From: an uncultured bacterium
GTDB taxonomy: Bacteria > Bacillota_I > Bacilli_A > Erysipelotrichales > Erysipelotrichaceae
Assembly (NCBI GenBank): GCA_903847945.1
Contig: CAINEY010000029.1
Span: 1 to 46,550, forward strand
DNA length: 46,550 nt
Reading direction: 5' to 3'
Positions 15,354 through 22,837 of this stretch are shown piece after piece. Each line of letters opens with the position of its first letter. The stretch's first letter is position 1. Position numbers and translations under genes: made by a program. A model generated the notes under the pieces. It worked only from the letters and a program-made list of their open reading frames with translations, was not told where the DNA came from and did not search any database.

Positions 15354-16273
15354 TTATGTGAACCCCAGTTCAGACTTAAATTGAACTGGGGTTTTGTAAT
15401 TTAAGGCGTTCGCTGGTCTTTCAAAATTGAAGTGGTGAATATAGTCCTCGAGTGTTTTATAGATATTCACGGTGTTTTTCAGATTGAAATCCAAATACAG
15501 CTCTGCTTTTACCCAACCATTAACCGCCTCAATGATCGGGTTATCGGTCGGTGTTCCGCTTCGGCTCATCGAACGGATTATGTTATAATTTTGATGTGCT
15601 TGGGCGAAAGCTCGGCTGGAGTAGACTGTCCCTTGGTCCGTGTGAAGAACTGTGGACTTCTCTGCTCCTTTTATTTTGGTTTTAACTGCTCAAGACACTG
15701 GAAGTAAGGCCTCGGATCTCCGTGGTTTGGGGTCAGCGCGGAGGCGATGATCTCATTGTTGAAGGTATCCAAGATGTAGGTCCACTCGTATCTTCTTCCT
15801 TTGTTTCGAAGTTCAGTCATGTCAGATACAACGATTTCTAAGGGCCCTTTCGCGTTCCACCACCCCTGGATTTGATTCGGATAGAGAAGGCTTTCTTCTC
15901 CGGTTTTGCGAATCTGATAGTGCTTCGCTTCCGATTTGATTCCCGCTGCTTTCGCACACACATGGACCAGATGATCTGAAAAGACCCAACCGGTGTCCTT
16001 TCTGATGACGGCTGCTAAGCGGTGATACCCATAACTCTTGTGTTTCTGATGCTCTGTTTTAAGAAGCGTAGTCAACCCTTGACGATCCATCTCATATTGA
16101 TTAGGCGTTCCGACTCGATGAACCCACTTATAGTACCCCGATCGATTCAAGTTAAGATAACTCAATAATTCACTGACTCCGAATTCCGGTCCTAACTCAC
16201 TTATTACTTGATAATCTTGCCGTCTAAAGTAACGTACACCTTCTTTGAACCCACTCCTTTCACTGTGTAACCT
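15354..16273 (-). pseudogene. IS3-family transposase OrfB (DDE integrase), frameshifted
   Basis: OrfB supplies the catalytic domain of the OrfAB transposase. From the slippery site the -1 frame reads RLHSERSGFKEG, then DYQVISELGPEF and LNRSGYYKW, and continues through the first catalytic D in VVSDMTEL. It stops at a TAA (15673-15671) after LEQLKPK. In the neighbouring frame the protein resumes with KGAEKS, the second D in LHTDQG and the catalytic E in NPIIEAVNGW, and ends at 15354. One extra A in the run near 15674 would restore LKPKIKGAEKS. A one-base deletion is the simplest reading. The frame change lies between two catalytic residues. Confidence 0.85.
15361..15395 (+). terminator. rightward terminator hairpin inside the IS end
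   Basis: AACCCCAGTTCA ... TGAACTGGGGTT followed by TTG: a 12-pair stem in the last codons of orfB. Read on the plus strand it would stop transcription entering the IS from the helicase gene, replacing the terminator the IS destroyed. Confidence 0.7.
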
Positions 16274-16572
16274 TTTTTTGCGCGGGCTAACTCCACCTTG
16301 AGTTTCAGGTTCTCAAGCTTTAGTCGATCCAGTTCACTGAGGTTTTTACTCGTATGAAGGGTTGAATAAGGATTCCCTTTCTTCTTGGGTTTTAATCCTT
16401 CGACACCCTCTTTGTGATACTGGCCGACCCATCGTGAGATGTTCTTTTCCGATATCCCAAGCACTCTTCCTAATTCGACTAATGACTCATGGTCGTCTAG
16501 ATAACGTTTCACGATACTCAACTTCTCTTCTACACTATATTTCTTGTTCGTTCCGCCTTTTGGTCTGCCCAT
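16204..16572 (-). CDS. IS3-family transposase OrfA (helix-turn-helix)
   Basis: A 122-residue DNA-binding protein of the IS150 type. It starts MGRPKGGTNKKYSVEEK and has a helix-turn-helix (LVELGRVLGISEKNISRW, about 32-49) and a leucine-containing coiled segment (LDRLKLENLKLKVELARAK, about 82-99). An AGGAGG-like site (AAAGGAGG) lies upstream. At codons K-K-G in ARAKKGY the mRNA reads GCAAAAAAAGG (A7 at 16279-16273), a standard -1 frameshift signal. It would make an OrfAB fusion ending in the OrfB frame. Confidence 0.88.
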   Translation of the reverse strand: MGRPKGGTNKKYSVEEKLSIVKRYLDDHESLVELGRVLGISEKNISRWVGQYHKEGVEGLKPKKKGNPYSTLHTSKNLSELDRLKLENLKLKVELARAKKGYTVKGVGSKKVYVTLDGKIIK

Positions 16573-16680
16573 AACGGACCTCCTTTGTCTCTAGAATATG
16601 AAAAAAGTAGACATTAATCAAAGTTTACCTTTTTTAAATGTCTACTTTCAGTTTACTACTTCACCAAGGCGTGACTTTTA

Positions 16681-17532
16681 TTAGGCTTTAAGAACGGGTT
16701 GAACCCCGAAGGCAAATCCGGTATGTGCAGCGATCCCGGCCGGTAAGGCAATGACTTCATACTCGAAGCCCGGGAGCTTATCGTTGAGGTAAGCTTTGAA
16801 GGCATCGACACGGGCCATGGATTCGCATTGCGGCATGTAGACTTTGTGGGTCGCCGGAGTGATGTTGCGTTTTCCGAAGTCTTCGACAATGGCCTGGAAG
16901 AGTTTGACATCCGTACGAGCCGTATCGAACTTTTCGATCGGCGGCACATTGTATTCGATCTTCAGGCACAGTTTGATCTTGAGGAGTTGACCCAAGACGG
17001 CTGTCGCGCCTTTGACGCGTCCACCGTGAATGAGCTGATCCAAGGAATCCGGTAGGATGTAGGTCATGGAGTCTTTGATGACGCGTTCGATGAAGGCAAC
17101 AATTTCATCAACCGATTTCCCGGCATCGGCCATTTTCTTGGCTTCTTTGGCGGTATGACGCAAGGGTGACGCCGCAGAGAGCGTATCGATCAGGGTGAAG
17201 TTGTCGATTTCGTTGGAAGCCGCCGCTAAACGGAAGGCTTGGAAGGTTCCCGAAAGCACGGAGGAGATGGAGATCGCAATAATGTGATCGTACTTCTCGG
17301 CTTTCAGTTTTTGGAAGAGTTCATCTAGGGCACCCACGTTGGGTTGCGAGGTTTTAATGTCTTTACGGGCTTTAAGGGCGTCAACGATGTCGGTCGGTTG
17401 GACATTGATGAAATCCATGTAGTCTTTACCGTCAATGTAGACGGCCAGCGGGGCAACGAAGATCCCCAAGGCTTTGGCTTCTTGTGGGGTAATGGCGGTA
17501 CTGGAATCGGTTACGATAGCAATTTTCGGCAT
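16681..17532 (-). CDS. DegV-family fatty-acid-binding protein
   Basis: A 283-residue cytosolic protein that, in studied relatives (FakB), holds a fatty acid for phosphorylation by the kinase FakA. The start KIAIVTDSSTAI is the family signature; TSQPNVG and the segment LDQLIHGGRV are also typical. AGGAG precedes the ATG by 6 nt. It is transcribed alone, convergent with the helicase gene, and its terminator has been cut by the IS. The partner kinase gene is not in this window. Confidence 0.92.
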   Translation of the reverse strand: MPKIAIVTDSSTAITPQEAKALGIFVAPLAVYIDGKDYMDFINVQPTDIVDALKARKDIKTSQPNVGALDELFQKLKAEKYDHIIAISISSVLSGTFQAFRLAAASNEIDNFTLIDTLSAASPLRHTAKEAKKMADAGKSVDEIVAFIERVIKDSMTYILPDSLDQLIHGGRVKGATAVLGQLLKIKLCLKIEYNVPPIEKFDTARTDVKLFQAIVEDFGKRNITPATHKVYMPQCESMARVDAFKAYLNDKLPGFEYEVIALPAGIAAHTGFAFGVQPVLKA

Positions 17533-17560
17533 TCAGTTCTCCTATTTAGTGATTGGTCAT

Positions 17561-17589
17561 ATTATCAGTGTAAGCGTAATCAATGTCAA
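17561..17589 (-). promoter_or_regulatory. degV promoter
   Basis: Minus-strand TTGACA (17589-17584), 17-bp spacer, GATAAT (17566-17561): a near-consensus sigma-A promoter. Confidence 0.88.
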
Positions 17590-17595
17590 ACGATA

Positions 17596-18411
17596 TTATT
17601 TTTCACAATCCACGTTGCCCAGAGCTTTCGCTCGGGCTTCGGATTGACGCACCGCATGCGCCATCAAATCCTCCACATGCTGATCTCTCAGATAGCGGAT
17701 CCCTTCGATAGTCGAGCCATTGGGCGAACAGACCCGGTTAATAAGTTCAAGCGGCGTGATGTGGGTTTCTTCAAGGTACGCAATCGTTCCCTTAACCGTT
17801 TCATACAGCATCTCCAGCGTTTCTGCTTCACTGAACTGCGACGCGGAACCGAGCTTGACGCTATCCAAAAAGAACGCCAAATACGCCGGTAGACTTCCCG
17901 TCAGTACACTGCCGATATCCATCTTATCCTCATCGATCAACATCACGGTTCCCAGCTTTTCAAACATCACGGCGCAGGTATTGAACCAATCGGAATCTAA
18001 GGTGTGAGCTTTCGAGATGAGCGTGACCCCTTTGAGCACCTGAACCGCCAGATTCGGCATGACCCGTAACACTTGTGTACTCGGATCCGTCAATGCGATG
18101 AGCTGATCCGTACGGATCCCTGCCGCAATCGAAATGAGCACTTTATGACGCAGAGCCATACGCAAATCCAAGATCACTTCCGGTAAGATCTGCGGTTTCA
18201 CGCAACACAGCACCACATCGACCGCTTGAACCAGGTCTTCCGCACTGGGTTGAATCACCATGTCGGGATGATCTACCAAAGCCGACTTGGCGGAATGCGG
18301 GGTGTAAAGGTGTATGGCGCTTTCATCGATAAAGCCACGTTCGAGTAATCCATCGATCAACGACTTCCCCATCTTTCCGTATCCCAATACCCCTAACTTG
18401 AACGGTTTCAT
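17596..18411 (-). CDS. proC: pyrroline-5-carboxylate reductase
   Basis: Catalyses the last step of proline synthesis, reduction of pyrroline-5-carboxylate with NAD(P)H. The 271-residue protein opens with the Rossmann motif LGVLGYGKMGKSL (about 6-18). It then shows VVLCCVKPQ, ISIAAGIRTDQL, RVMPNLAVQV and, near the C-terminus, the family helix region with EETHITPLELINRVCSPNGST. GAGGTG is the ribosome site. It is divergent from the CoA-binding gene. A weak -10 (TAAAAT in CTTAAAATAGAACCAGAG) resembles that before glmU. No other proline gene is near. Confidence 0.93.
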   Translation of the reverse strand: MKPFKLGVLGYGKMGKSLIDGLLERGFIDESAIHLYTPHSAKSALVDHPDMVIQPSAEDLVQAVDVVLCCVKPQILPEVILDLRMALRHKVLISIAAGIRTDQLIALTDPSTQVLRVMPNLAVQVLKGVTLISKAHTLDSDWFNTCAVMFEKLGTVMLIDEDKMDIGSVLTGSLPAYLAFFLDSVKLGSASQFSEAETLEMLYETVKGTIAYLEETHITPLELINRVCSPNGSTIEGIRYLRDQHVEDLMAHAVRQSEARAKALGNVDCEK

Positions 18412-18474
18412 AAAGCACCTCGCTCTCTGGTTCTATTTTAAGGTTTTATCCTTTAAACTTCATCTGTTTTTGTC

Positions 18475-18489
18475 TACAATATAAGTATG
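18475..18489 (+). promoter_or_regulatory. promoter -10 placed for leaderless transcription of the CoA-binding gene
   Basis: TACAAT (18475-18480), then six bases, then ATG (18487). The transcript should begin at or within a base or two of the ATG. There is no Shine-Dalgarno. Confidence 0.6.
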
Positions 18490-18873
18490 AAGAATCCTGA
18501 AACCCTCTTGCGTGACAGCACCACCTATGCGGTGCTGGGCGTCAACACCGATCACGAGTCCTACGCCAACAAGATCCTGCGCAAACTGCATCACGTCAAC
18601 AAGACCGCTTATGGGGTCAATCCCAAGTACGACACCCTCTTCAATCAACCGGTGTTCCCGGCCTTGGAGAAGTTACCGGAAATACCGGAAGTGGTGGTCT
18701 TTGTGGTGAATCCGTCGATTGGGATCCACTACTTGGATCGTATGGCCGAACTGGGGATCAAGTATGCTTGGCTGCAACCCGGAACAATCAGCATCGAGCT
18801 CTTGGAGCGAGCCAAAGCCTTGGGCATCGAAACCATAGAAGCCTGTGTCTTGGTGGTCTCGGCTTACCTTTAA
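18487..18873 (+). CDS. CoA-binding domain protein (YccU-like)
   Basis: A 128-residue Rossmann-fold protein of the CoA_binding_2 group. Family marks are YAVLGVNTDHESYANKI at the N-terminus, the central VVVFVVNPSIG and the C-terminal AWLQPGTIS with an E/A...C end (EACVLV). Relatives bind CoA or a related nucleotide; no reaction is established. It has no ribosome site and is predicted to be translated from a leaderless mRNA. A clear terminator follows at once. Confidence 0.87.
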   Translation: MKNPETLLRDSTTYAVLGVNTDHESYANKILRKLHHVNKTAYGVNPKYDTLFNQPVFPALEKLPEIPEVVVFVVNPSIGIHYLDRMAELGIKYAWLQPGTISIELLERAKALGIETIEACVLVVSAYL

Positions 18874-18893
18874 CCGCTTAAGGCGGTTTTTTT
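18872..18893 (+). terminator. terminator of the CoA-binding gene
   Basis: AACCGC-TTAAG-GCGGTT with a run of seven T, directly after the stop codon. Confidence 0.88.
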
Positions 18894-18930
18894 GTGAAGT
18901 ACTCTTCACAAAGTCTTCACCAAACTTCGG

Positions 18931-18945
18931 TATAATGTCCCTATG
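18931..18945 (+). promoter_or_regulatory. promoter -10 placed for leaderless transcription of chrA
   Basis: TATAAT (18931-18936), then six bases (GTCCCT), then ATG (18943). No Shine-Dalgarno. The upstream region has repeated CTTCAC units instead of a clear -35. Confidence 0.65.
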
Positions 18946-20001
18946 AACGAACTCAAAGAACTGGCGCTCGTGTTTTTGAAACTCGGCACCCTCGCCTTCG
19001 GCGGTCCGGCAGCCCACATCGCGATGATGGAGAAAGAATTTGTCGAGAAACGGCAATGGCTGTCTCAAGACGATTTTTTAACCATGATGGGCTTTACCAA
19101 CCTCATCCCTGGTCCTAACTCCACTGAGATGGCTTTACACATCGGTTATCTTCGAGCCAAAGGCAAAGGAATGCTGGTCGCAGGTTTCTGCTTTATCCTG
19201 CCGGCCATGCTGATGGTGATGGGGTTATCGTGGATCTTAGTGACCTACGGCGGTATTCCGGCCGTCTCCAGTGCCCTAAACGGTGTAGGTCCGGTCATGT
19301 TGGGCTTGATCCTCAGCGTGATCGTCAAGTTTGCTAAGCCCCTCCTCAAGACCCCGTTTGATTGGGCACTCACGATCGGGATGTTTGGATTGGCTTTGGT
19401 AGTCAATGAACTGGCGGTGCTTTTATTGGCCGGTGTACTGGCTTTCTTAGGGAAAAAAGCCAAGCTCTATGTCATCGAGCCCATTAGCCTGTTGACCTTA
19501 TTCTTAATCTTCCTAAAGATCGGTTCGATCCTTTATGGCAGCGGCTATGTCCTCTTGGCCTTCATCAAAACCGAATTCATGGATGTGCGTCAAGTGTTGA
19601 CGTTAACGGAGATCTTGGATGCGCTGACCATCGGACAACTCACGCCGGGACCGGTGTTTACCACCGCTACCGCCATCGGTTACTTGATTCACGGGGTACC
19701 GGGAGGGATCGTCGCGACGATCGGGATCTTCTTACCGGCCTTCCTCTTGGTGTATTTCCTGCATCCCGTCTTTAAGAAACTGAGTCAGATGGCTTCGGTT
19801 AAGCACTTCCTGGATGGTTTAAAACTGGCTTCTTTGGCCCTGATGGTCAAAGTGGCTCTGGATGTGGGGATTTCCTTATCCACCTCCTGGTTCTTTGTGT
19901 TGACCCCCATTACCTTCCTGATCCTGTGGAAAACAAAAACCAACCCCACCTGGTTGATCTTAGGCGGGATTGGTGTTGGAGTACTTTCTGTTTTCTTATA
20001 A
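18943..20001 (+). CDS. chrA: chromate transporter (ChrA/CHR family, two-domain)
   Basis: A 352-residue membrane protein with two homologous CHR halves. The first shows LAFGGPAAHIAMMEKEF and LIPGPNSTEMALHIGY; the second shows GSGYVLLAFIKTEF and LTPGPVFTTATAIGYL. About ten membrane segments are visible. Characterised relatives export chromate by proton antiport; the natural substrate here may be another oxyanion. No ribosome site precedes the ATG and the -10 is 6 nt upstream, so a leaderless mRNA is predicted. The 3' end overlaps the convergent murQ by six bases with no terminator between. Confidence 0.92.
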   Translation: MNELKELALVFLKLGTLAFGGPAAHIAMMEKEFVEKRQWLSQDDFLTMMGFTNLIPGPNSTEMALHIGYLRAKGKGMLVAGFCFILPAMLMVMGLSWILVTYGGIPAVSSALNGVGPVMLGLILSVIVKFAKPLLKTPFDWALTIGMFGLALVVNELAVLLLAGVLAFLGKKAKLYVIEPISLLTLFLIFLKIGSILYGSGYVLLAFIKTEFMDVRQVLTLTEILDALTIGQLTPGPVFTTATAIGYLIHGVPGGIVATIGIFLPAFLLVYFLHPVFKKLSQMASVKHFLDGLKLASLALMVKVALDVGISLSTSWFFVLTPITFLILWKTKTNPTWLILGGIGVGVLSVFL

Positions 20002-20889
20002 AATGGCTTGACGGATAAAGCCGTCAGCCTTGGCTAAACGCGCTTTCGCTTCGTCCAGCGAACACATCGCCAAGATCATCACAATCGCCAGTTTCGGCTT
20101 CTGTTGGCTTGCTTCTAAGGCTTCAGAAGCCGTTTTTGCGTCACAGCCGGTGGCTTCCATCACGATGCGACGGGCTCGGTCATAGAGCTTCTGATTGACT
20201 GGAACCACATCGACCATCAGATTGGAGTAGACTTTGCCTAAGCGAATCATGGTTCCTGTCGACAACATATTCAGCACCATTTTCTGAGCCGTACCGGATT
20301 TTAATCGCGTTGAGCCAGTCAAGACTTCCTGACCGACATTGACATCGATCGATACATCCGCTACAGTTCCTAATTTGGATCCCGGATTGGCACTGATCCC
20401 GATGGCTTTACCACCCAGCGACTTTCCGTAACGCAGGCCCGAAAGGACATACGGGGTACGACCCGAAGCCGCGATCCCGACAAAACAATCCTTCCCGGAA
20501 GCGTTGAGGGCCCGGAGGTCCTTGATGGCTTGCTCTTCGTTATCTTCCACAGCTTCCACGGCATTGCGCAAGGCATAATCGCCTCCGGCCACAATGCCTT
20601 GGACTTCATCCTTGGTCCCAAAGGTCGGCATGCACTCGGAAGCATCCAAGACGCCTAATCGACCACTGGTTCCGGCTCCGAAATACAAGATCCGTCCGCC
20701 GTTTTTGATGACGCTTGTCGCAATCTCAATCGCTTTGGCGATGTTGGGGAGCTGATCATTGACCCCTTCGATGACTTTCTGATCTTCGTCGTTCATCAAG
20801 GTAACGATTTCCAAGGATGACAATTGATCCAAATTCAAAGATCGGGGATTACGGGATTCCGTGTTGAGTGAGCCCAGCTTTTCGTTCAT
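19996..20889 (-). CDS. murQ: N-acetylmuramic acid 6-phosphate etherase
   Basis: Splits MurNAc-6-phosphate into GlcNAc-6-phosphate and lactate during cell-wall recycling. The 297-residue SIS-fold protein shows LSSLEIVTLMNDED, ILYFGAGTSGRLGVLDASE (about 66-84), the catalytic-region E (VEAVEDNEEQA) and the family segment STRLKSGTAQKMVLNM. AGGAGG is 6 nt before the ATG. It starts 9 nt after purB and so belongs to the purB transcript. No MurNAc transporter or kinase is nearby, so the substrate source is unclear. Confidence 0.96.
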   Translation of the reverse strand: MNEKLGSLNTESRNPRSLNLDQLSSLEIVTLMNDEDQKVIEGVNDQLPNIAKAIEIATSVIKNGGRILYFGAGTSGRLGVLDASECMPTFGTKDEVQGIVAGGDYALRNAVEAVEDNEEQAIKDLRALNASGKDCFVGIAASGRTPYVLSGLRYGKSLGGKAIGISANPGSKLGTVADVSIDVNVGQEVLTGSTRLKSGTAQKMVLNMLSTGTMIRLGKVYSNLMVDVVPVNQKLYDRARRIVMEATGCDAKTASEALEASQQKPKLAIVMILAMCSLDEAKARLAKADGFIRQAIL

Positions 20890-20898
20890 GCGTTCCTC

Positions 20899-22188
20899 CT
20901 AAAGCCCGATTCGGGCATACAGTGCATCCACCGTGGATAAGTAATACGACATCGTAAAGCACGCTTCCAGTTCAACCTCACTTAAGGTTGAAGTCACGTG
21001 TTCGTTGTTTTTGAGTAAAGTCTTGAAGTCGGTGTGGGTCGTCCACGCCGTCATGGCGATGGGTTGTACGGTATCGTAAGCGGCTTCGCGGGAGTATCCT
21101 TTTTCGATCAGTGCGTTCATCACGCGTTGAGCGAAGATGACGCCGTTGGTCGCCTGAATGTTTTCCAACATCCGCCCTTCATCGACCTTCAGATTCTTCA
21201 GTAAGCCCGTCATGCGCGCCAAGAGGTAATCCAAGAGGATCGTCGCATCGGGAAAGATGACGCGTTCCACGGAGGAATGCGAGATGTCGCGTTCGTGCCA
21301 CAGGGGTATGTTTTCATAGGCACTGATCATGTAACCGCGCATCAACCGGGATAAACCGGAGATGTTCTCAAAAGAAATCGGATTACGCTTATGCGGCATC
21401 GCCGAAGAGCCTTTTTGGCCGCTCGAGAAGCCCTCTTCGGTTTCCCGTACTTCAGTGCGCTGCAGGTGGCGAAACTCGACAGCGATTTTCTCCAGGGAGG
21501 AGGCAATCAGTGCCAAGACTGAGAAGTAATACGCATGACGATCGCGTTGAAGGACTTGCGTGGAAATCTTGGCGACGTGCAGTCCCAAGCGTTCACACAC
21601 CGCATCCTGAAGATCAACACCGGTCGTCAGACAGTTCCCGACCGCACCGGAGATCTTTCCCGTTTCAACGTCAGCTGCAGCAGCCTCAAAGCGTTCCAGG
21701 TGTCGGCGGAACTCCTCCAGCCACAACGCATATTTCAACCCAAAGGTCGTCACTTCGGCGTGGATCCCATGGGTCCTTCCTATGGTTAACGTGTTTTTAT
21801 ACTGTATAGCTTTAGCTTTGAGCACATCCATCAGTGCCGATAGATCCTCACGCAGGATCACGTTGGCTTGTTTAAACAGAAGTCCGTTGGCGGTATCGAC
21901 CACATCCGTACTGGTGAGTCCGTAATGGATCCAGCGTTTCTCAGGACCCAAGGTCTCCGAAACCGCCCGGGTAAAGGCCACCACGTCATGGCGTGTTTCC
22001 GCCTCGATGGCGGAAATACGATCGATCGAGAAGGACGCTTCTCGTAAGGCAAGCATCTCCTCAGGGGTGATCAAGCCTTGTTGGGCATAGACCTCACAGA
22101 CAGCCAATTCCACGTCCAACCAGGCTTGAAAACGAGCTTGATCGGTCCATATGGCGTTCATTGGGGATCGGACATAGCGTTGGTTCAT
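20899..22188 (-). CDS. purB: adenylosuccinate lyase
   Basis: Acts twice in purine metabolism: it removes fumarate from SAICAR and from adenylosuccinate. The 429-residue protein carries the superfamily signature SSAMPHKRNP, the HDVVAFTRAVSE segment, TSTDVVDTAN and IGRTHGIHAE. The ATG at 22188 is chosen for GGGAGG 5 nt upstream and for the family-like N-terminus MNQRYVRSPMNAIW. A much longer in-frame reading overlaps yigZ. Only 27 bp separate it from the divergent yigZ start, so its promoter (probably TAGAAT at 22237-22232) lies inside the yigZ coding region. murQ follows in the same operon. Confidence 0.96.
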   Translation of the reverse strand: MNQRYVRSPMNAIWTDQARFQAWLDVELAVCEVYAQQGLITPEEMLALREASFSIDRISAIEAETRHDVVAFTRAVSETLGPEKRWIHYGLTSTDVVDTANGLLFKQANVILREDLSALMDVLKAKAIQYKNTLTIGRTHGIHAEVTTFGLKYALWLEEFRRHLERFEAAAADVETGKISGAVGNCLTTGVDLQDAVCERLGLHVAKISTQVLQRDRHAYYFSVLALIASSLEKIAVEFRHLQRTEVRETEEGFSSGQKGSSAMPHKRNPISFENISGLSRLMRGYMISAYENIPLWHERDISHSSVERVIFPDATILLDYLLARMTGLLKNLKVDEGRMLENIQATNGVIFAQRVMNALIEKGYSREAAYDTVQPIAMTAWTTHTDFKTLLKNNEHVTSTLSEVELEACFTMSYYLSTVDALYARIGL

Positions 22189-22203
22189 GTGAGCCTCCCG
22201 TGC

Positions 22204-22218
22204 TATACTGGGTCCATG
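22204..22218 (+). promoter_or_regulatory. promoter -10 placed for leaderless transcription of yigZ
   Basis: TGCTATACT provides an extended -10 (TATACT, 22204-22209) exactly six bases before the ATG at 22216. The only purine-rich site nearby belongs to purB on the other strand. Confidence 0.6.
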
Positions 22219-22815
22219 GCGACCCGTATTCATTCTAACACACAGCACACCCTCATCATCAAGCACTCCACGTTTATCGCCCACCTGATGCGGGCGATGG
22301 ACTTCGGGGAAGCACGATTCCTCATCACCTCGCTCAAAGCCCAGCATCCCATGGCGACCCATGTGACGTACGCGTATCGCAGTGCCAACGAGGAACGTTC
22401 TTCGGATGCGGGAGAACCGGCGGGATCGGCGGGTAAGGTTCAACTCAAGATCCTGCGGGAGAAGGATCTGACGGAAGTGCTCTCCGTGGTGATCCGGTAT
22501 TACGGGGGTACACCTTTGGGACTACCCGGTCTGACACGGGCGTATGGGGACGCTTTATTAGGCGCCTTGGAGAAGGCAACATTGACTCACTTGGTGGACG
22601 TGTTGGCGATGAATGTCCGTTTCCCCATCGCGAAACTGGATGCACTCAAACATCGGTTTGGGACCCAACTGGCCACTTTGACCTTTGAAGATGACGGGAT
22701 CTCCGTGATAGGGATGTTTCACTTCCCGGAAGGTTCCCGCTTGGAGGAACTTCAAACCCTCTGTGCCGGACAAGCCCATATCATCAGTGAATCACGGATT
22801 ATTGTCGAACAATAA
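22216..22815 (+). CDS. yigZ: YigZ/IMPACT family protein
   Basis: A 199-residue protein of the UPF0029/IMPACT family. The N-terminal IMPACT domain shows KHSTFIAHL, HVTYAYR, DAGEPAGSAGK and VVIRYYGGTPLG followed by RAYGDAL. A C-terminal domain of about 60 residues follows. Bacterial members have no settled role; a link to translation is proposed for eukaryotic IMPACT. The start is set by the family N-terminus and by the -10 lying 6 nt upstream; a longer in-frame ATG at 22078 overlaps purB. The gene ends in a bidirectional terminator. Confidence 0.92.
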   Translation: MATRIHSNTQHTLIIKHSTFIAHLMRAMDFGEARFLITSLKAQHPMATHVTYAYRSANEERSSDAGEPAGSAGKVQLKILREKDLTEVLSVVIRYYGGTPLGLPGLTRAYGDALLGALEKATLTHLVDVLAMNVRFPIAKLDALKHRFGTQLATLTFEDDGISVIGMFHFPEGSRLEELQTLCAGQAHIISESRIIVEQ

Positions 22816-22837
22816 AAAAACACCTTACGGTGTTTTT
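22814..22837. terminator. bidirectional terminator after yigZ and the unknown gene
   Basis: A7-CACC-TTAC-GGTG-T5: short GC stem with A and T runs on both sides, between convergent genes. Confidence 0.85.

Larger units (their letters stand above)
15318..16663. mobile_element. IS3-family (IS150-like) insertion sequence, 1346 bp
   Basis: The ends are inverted repeats: TGAAGTTGTAAAG...AAAGTAGACATT on the left and TGAAGTAGTAAAC...AAAGTAGACATT on the right, about 35 bp with a few mismatches. They begin TG and end CA as in the IS3 family. Inside are orfA and a DDE transposase orfB in the -1 frame, both on the minus strand, with an A7G slippery run. The orfB reading frame is broken, so this copy is probably unable to move on its own. 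Confidence 0.92.

Noticed and set aside
22189-22443. 85-residue N-terminal extension of PurB
   Set aside because: The extension is opposite yigZ, lacks homology and ribosome site; the family start is at 22188.
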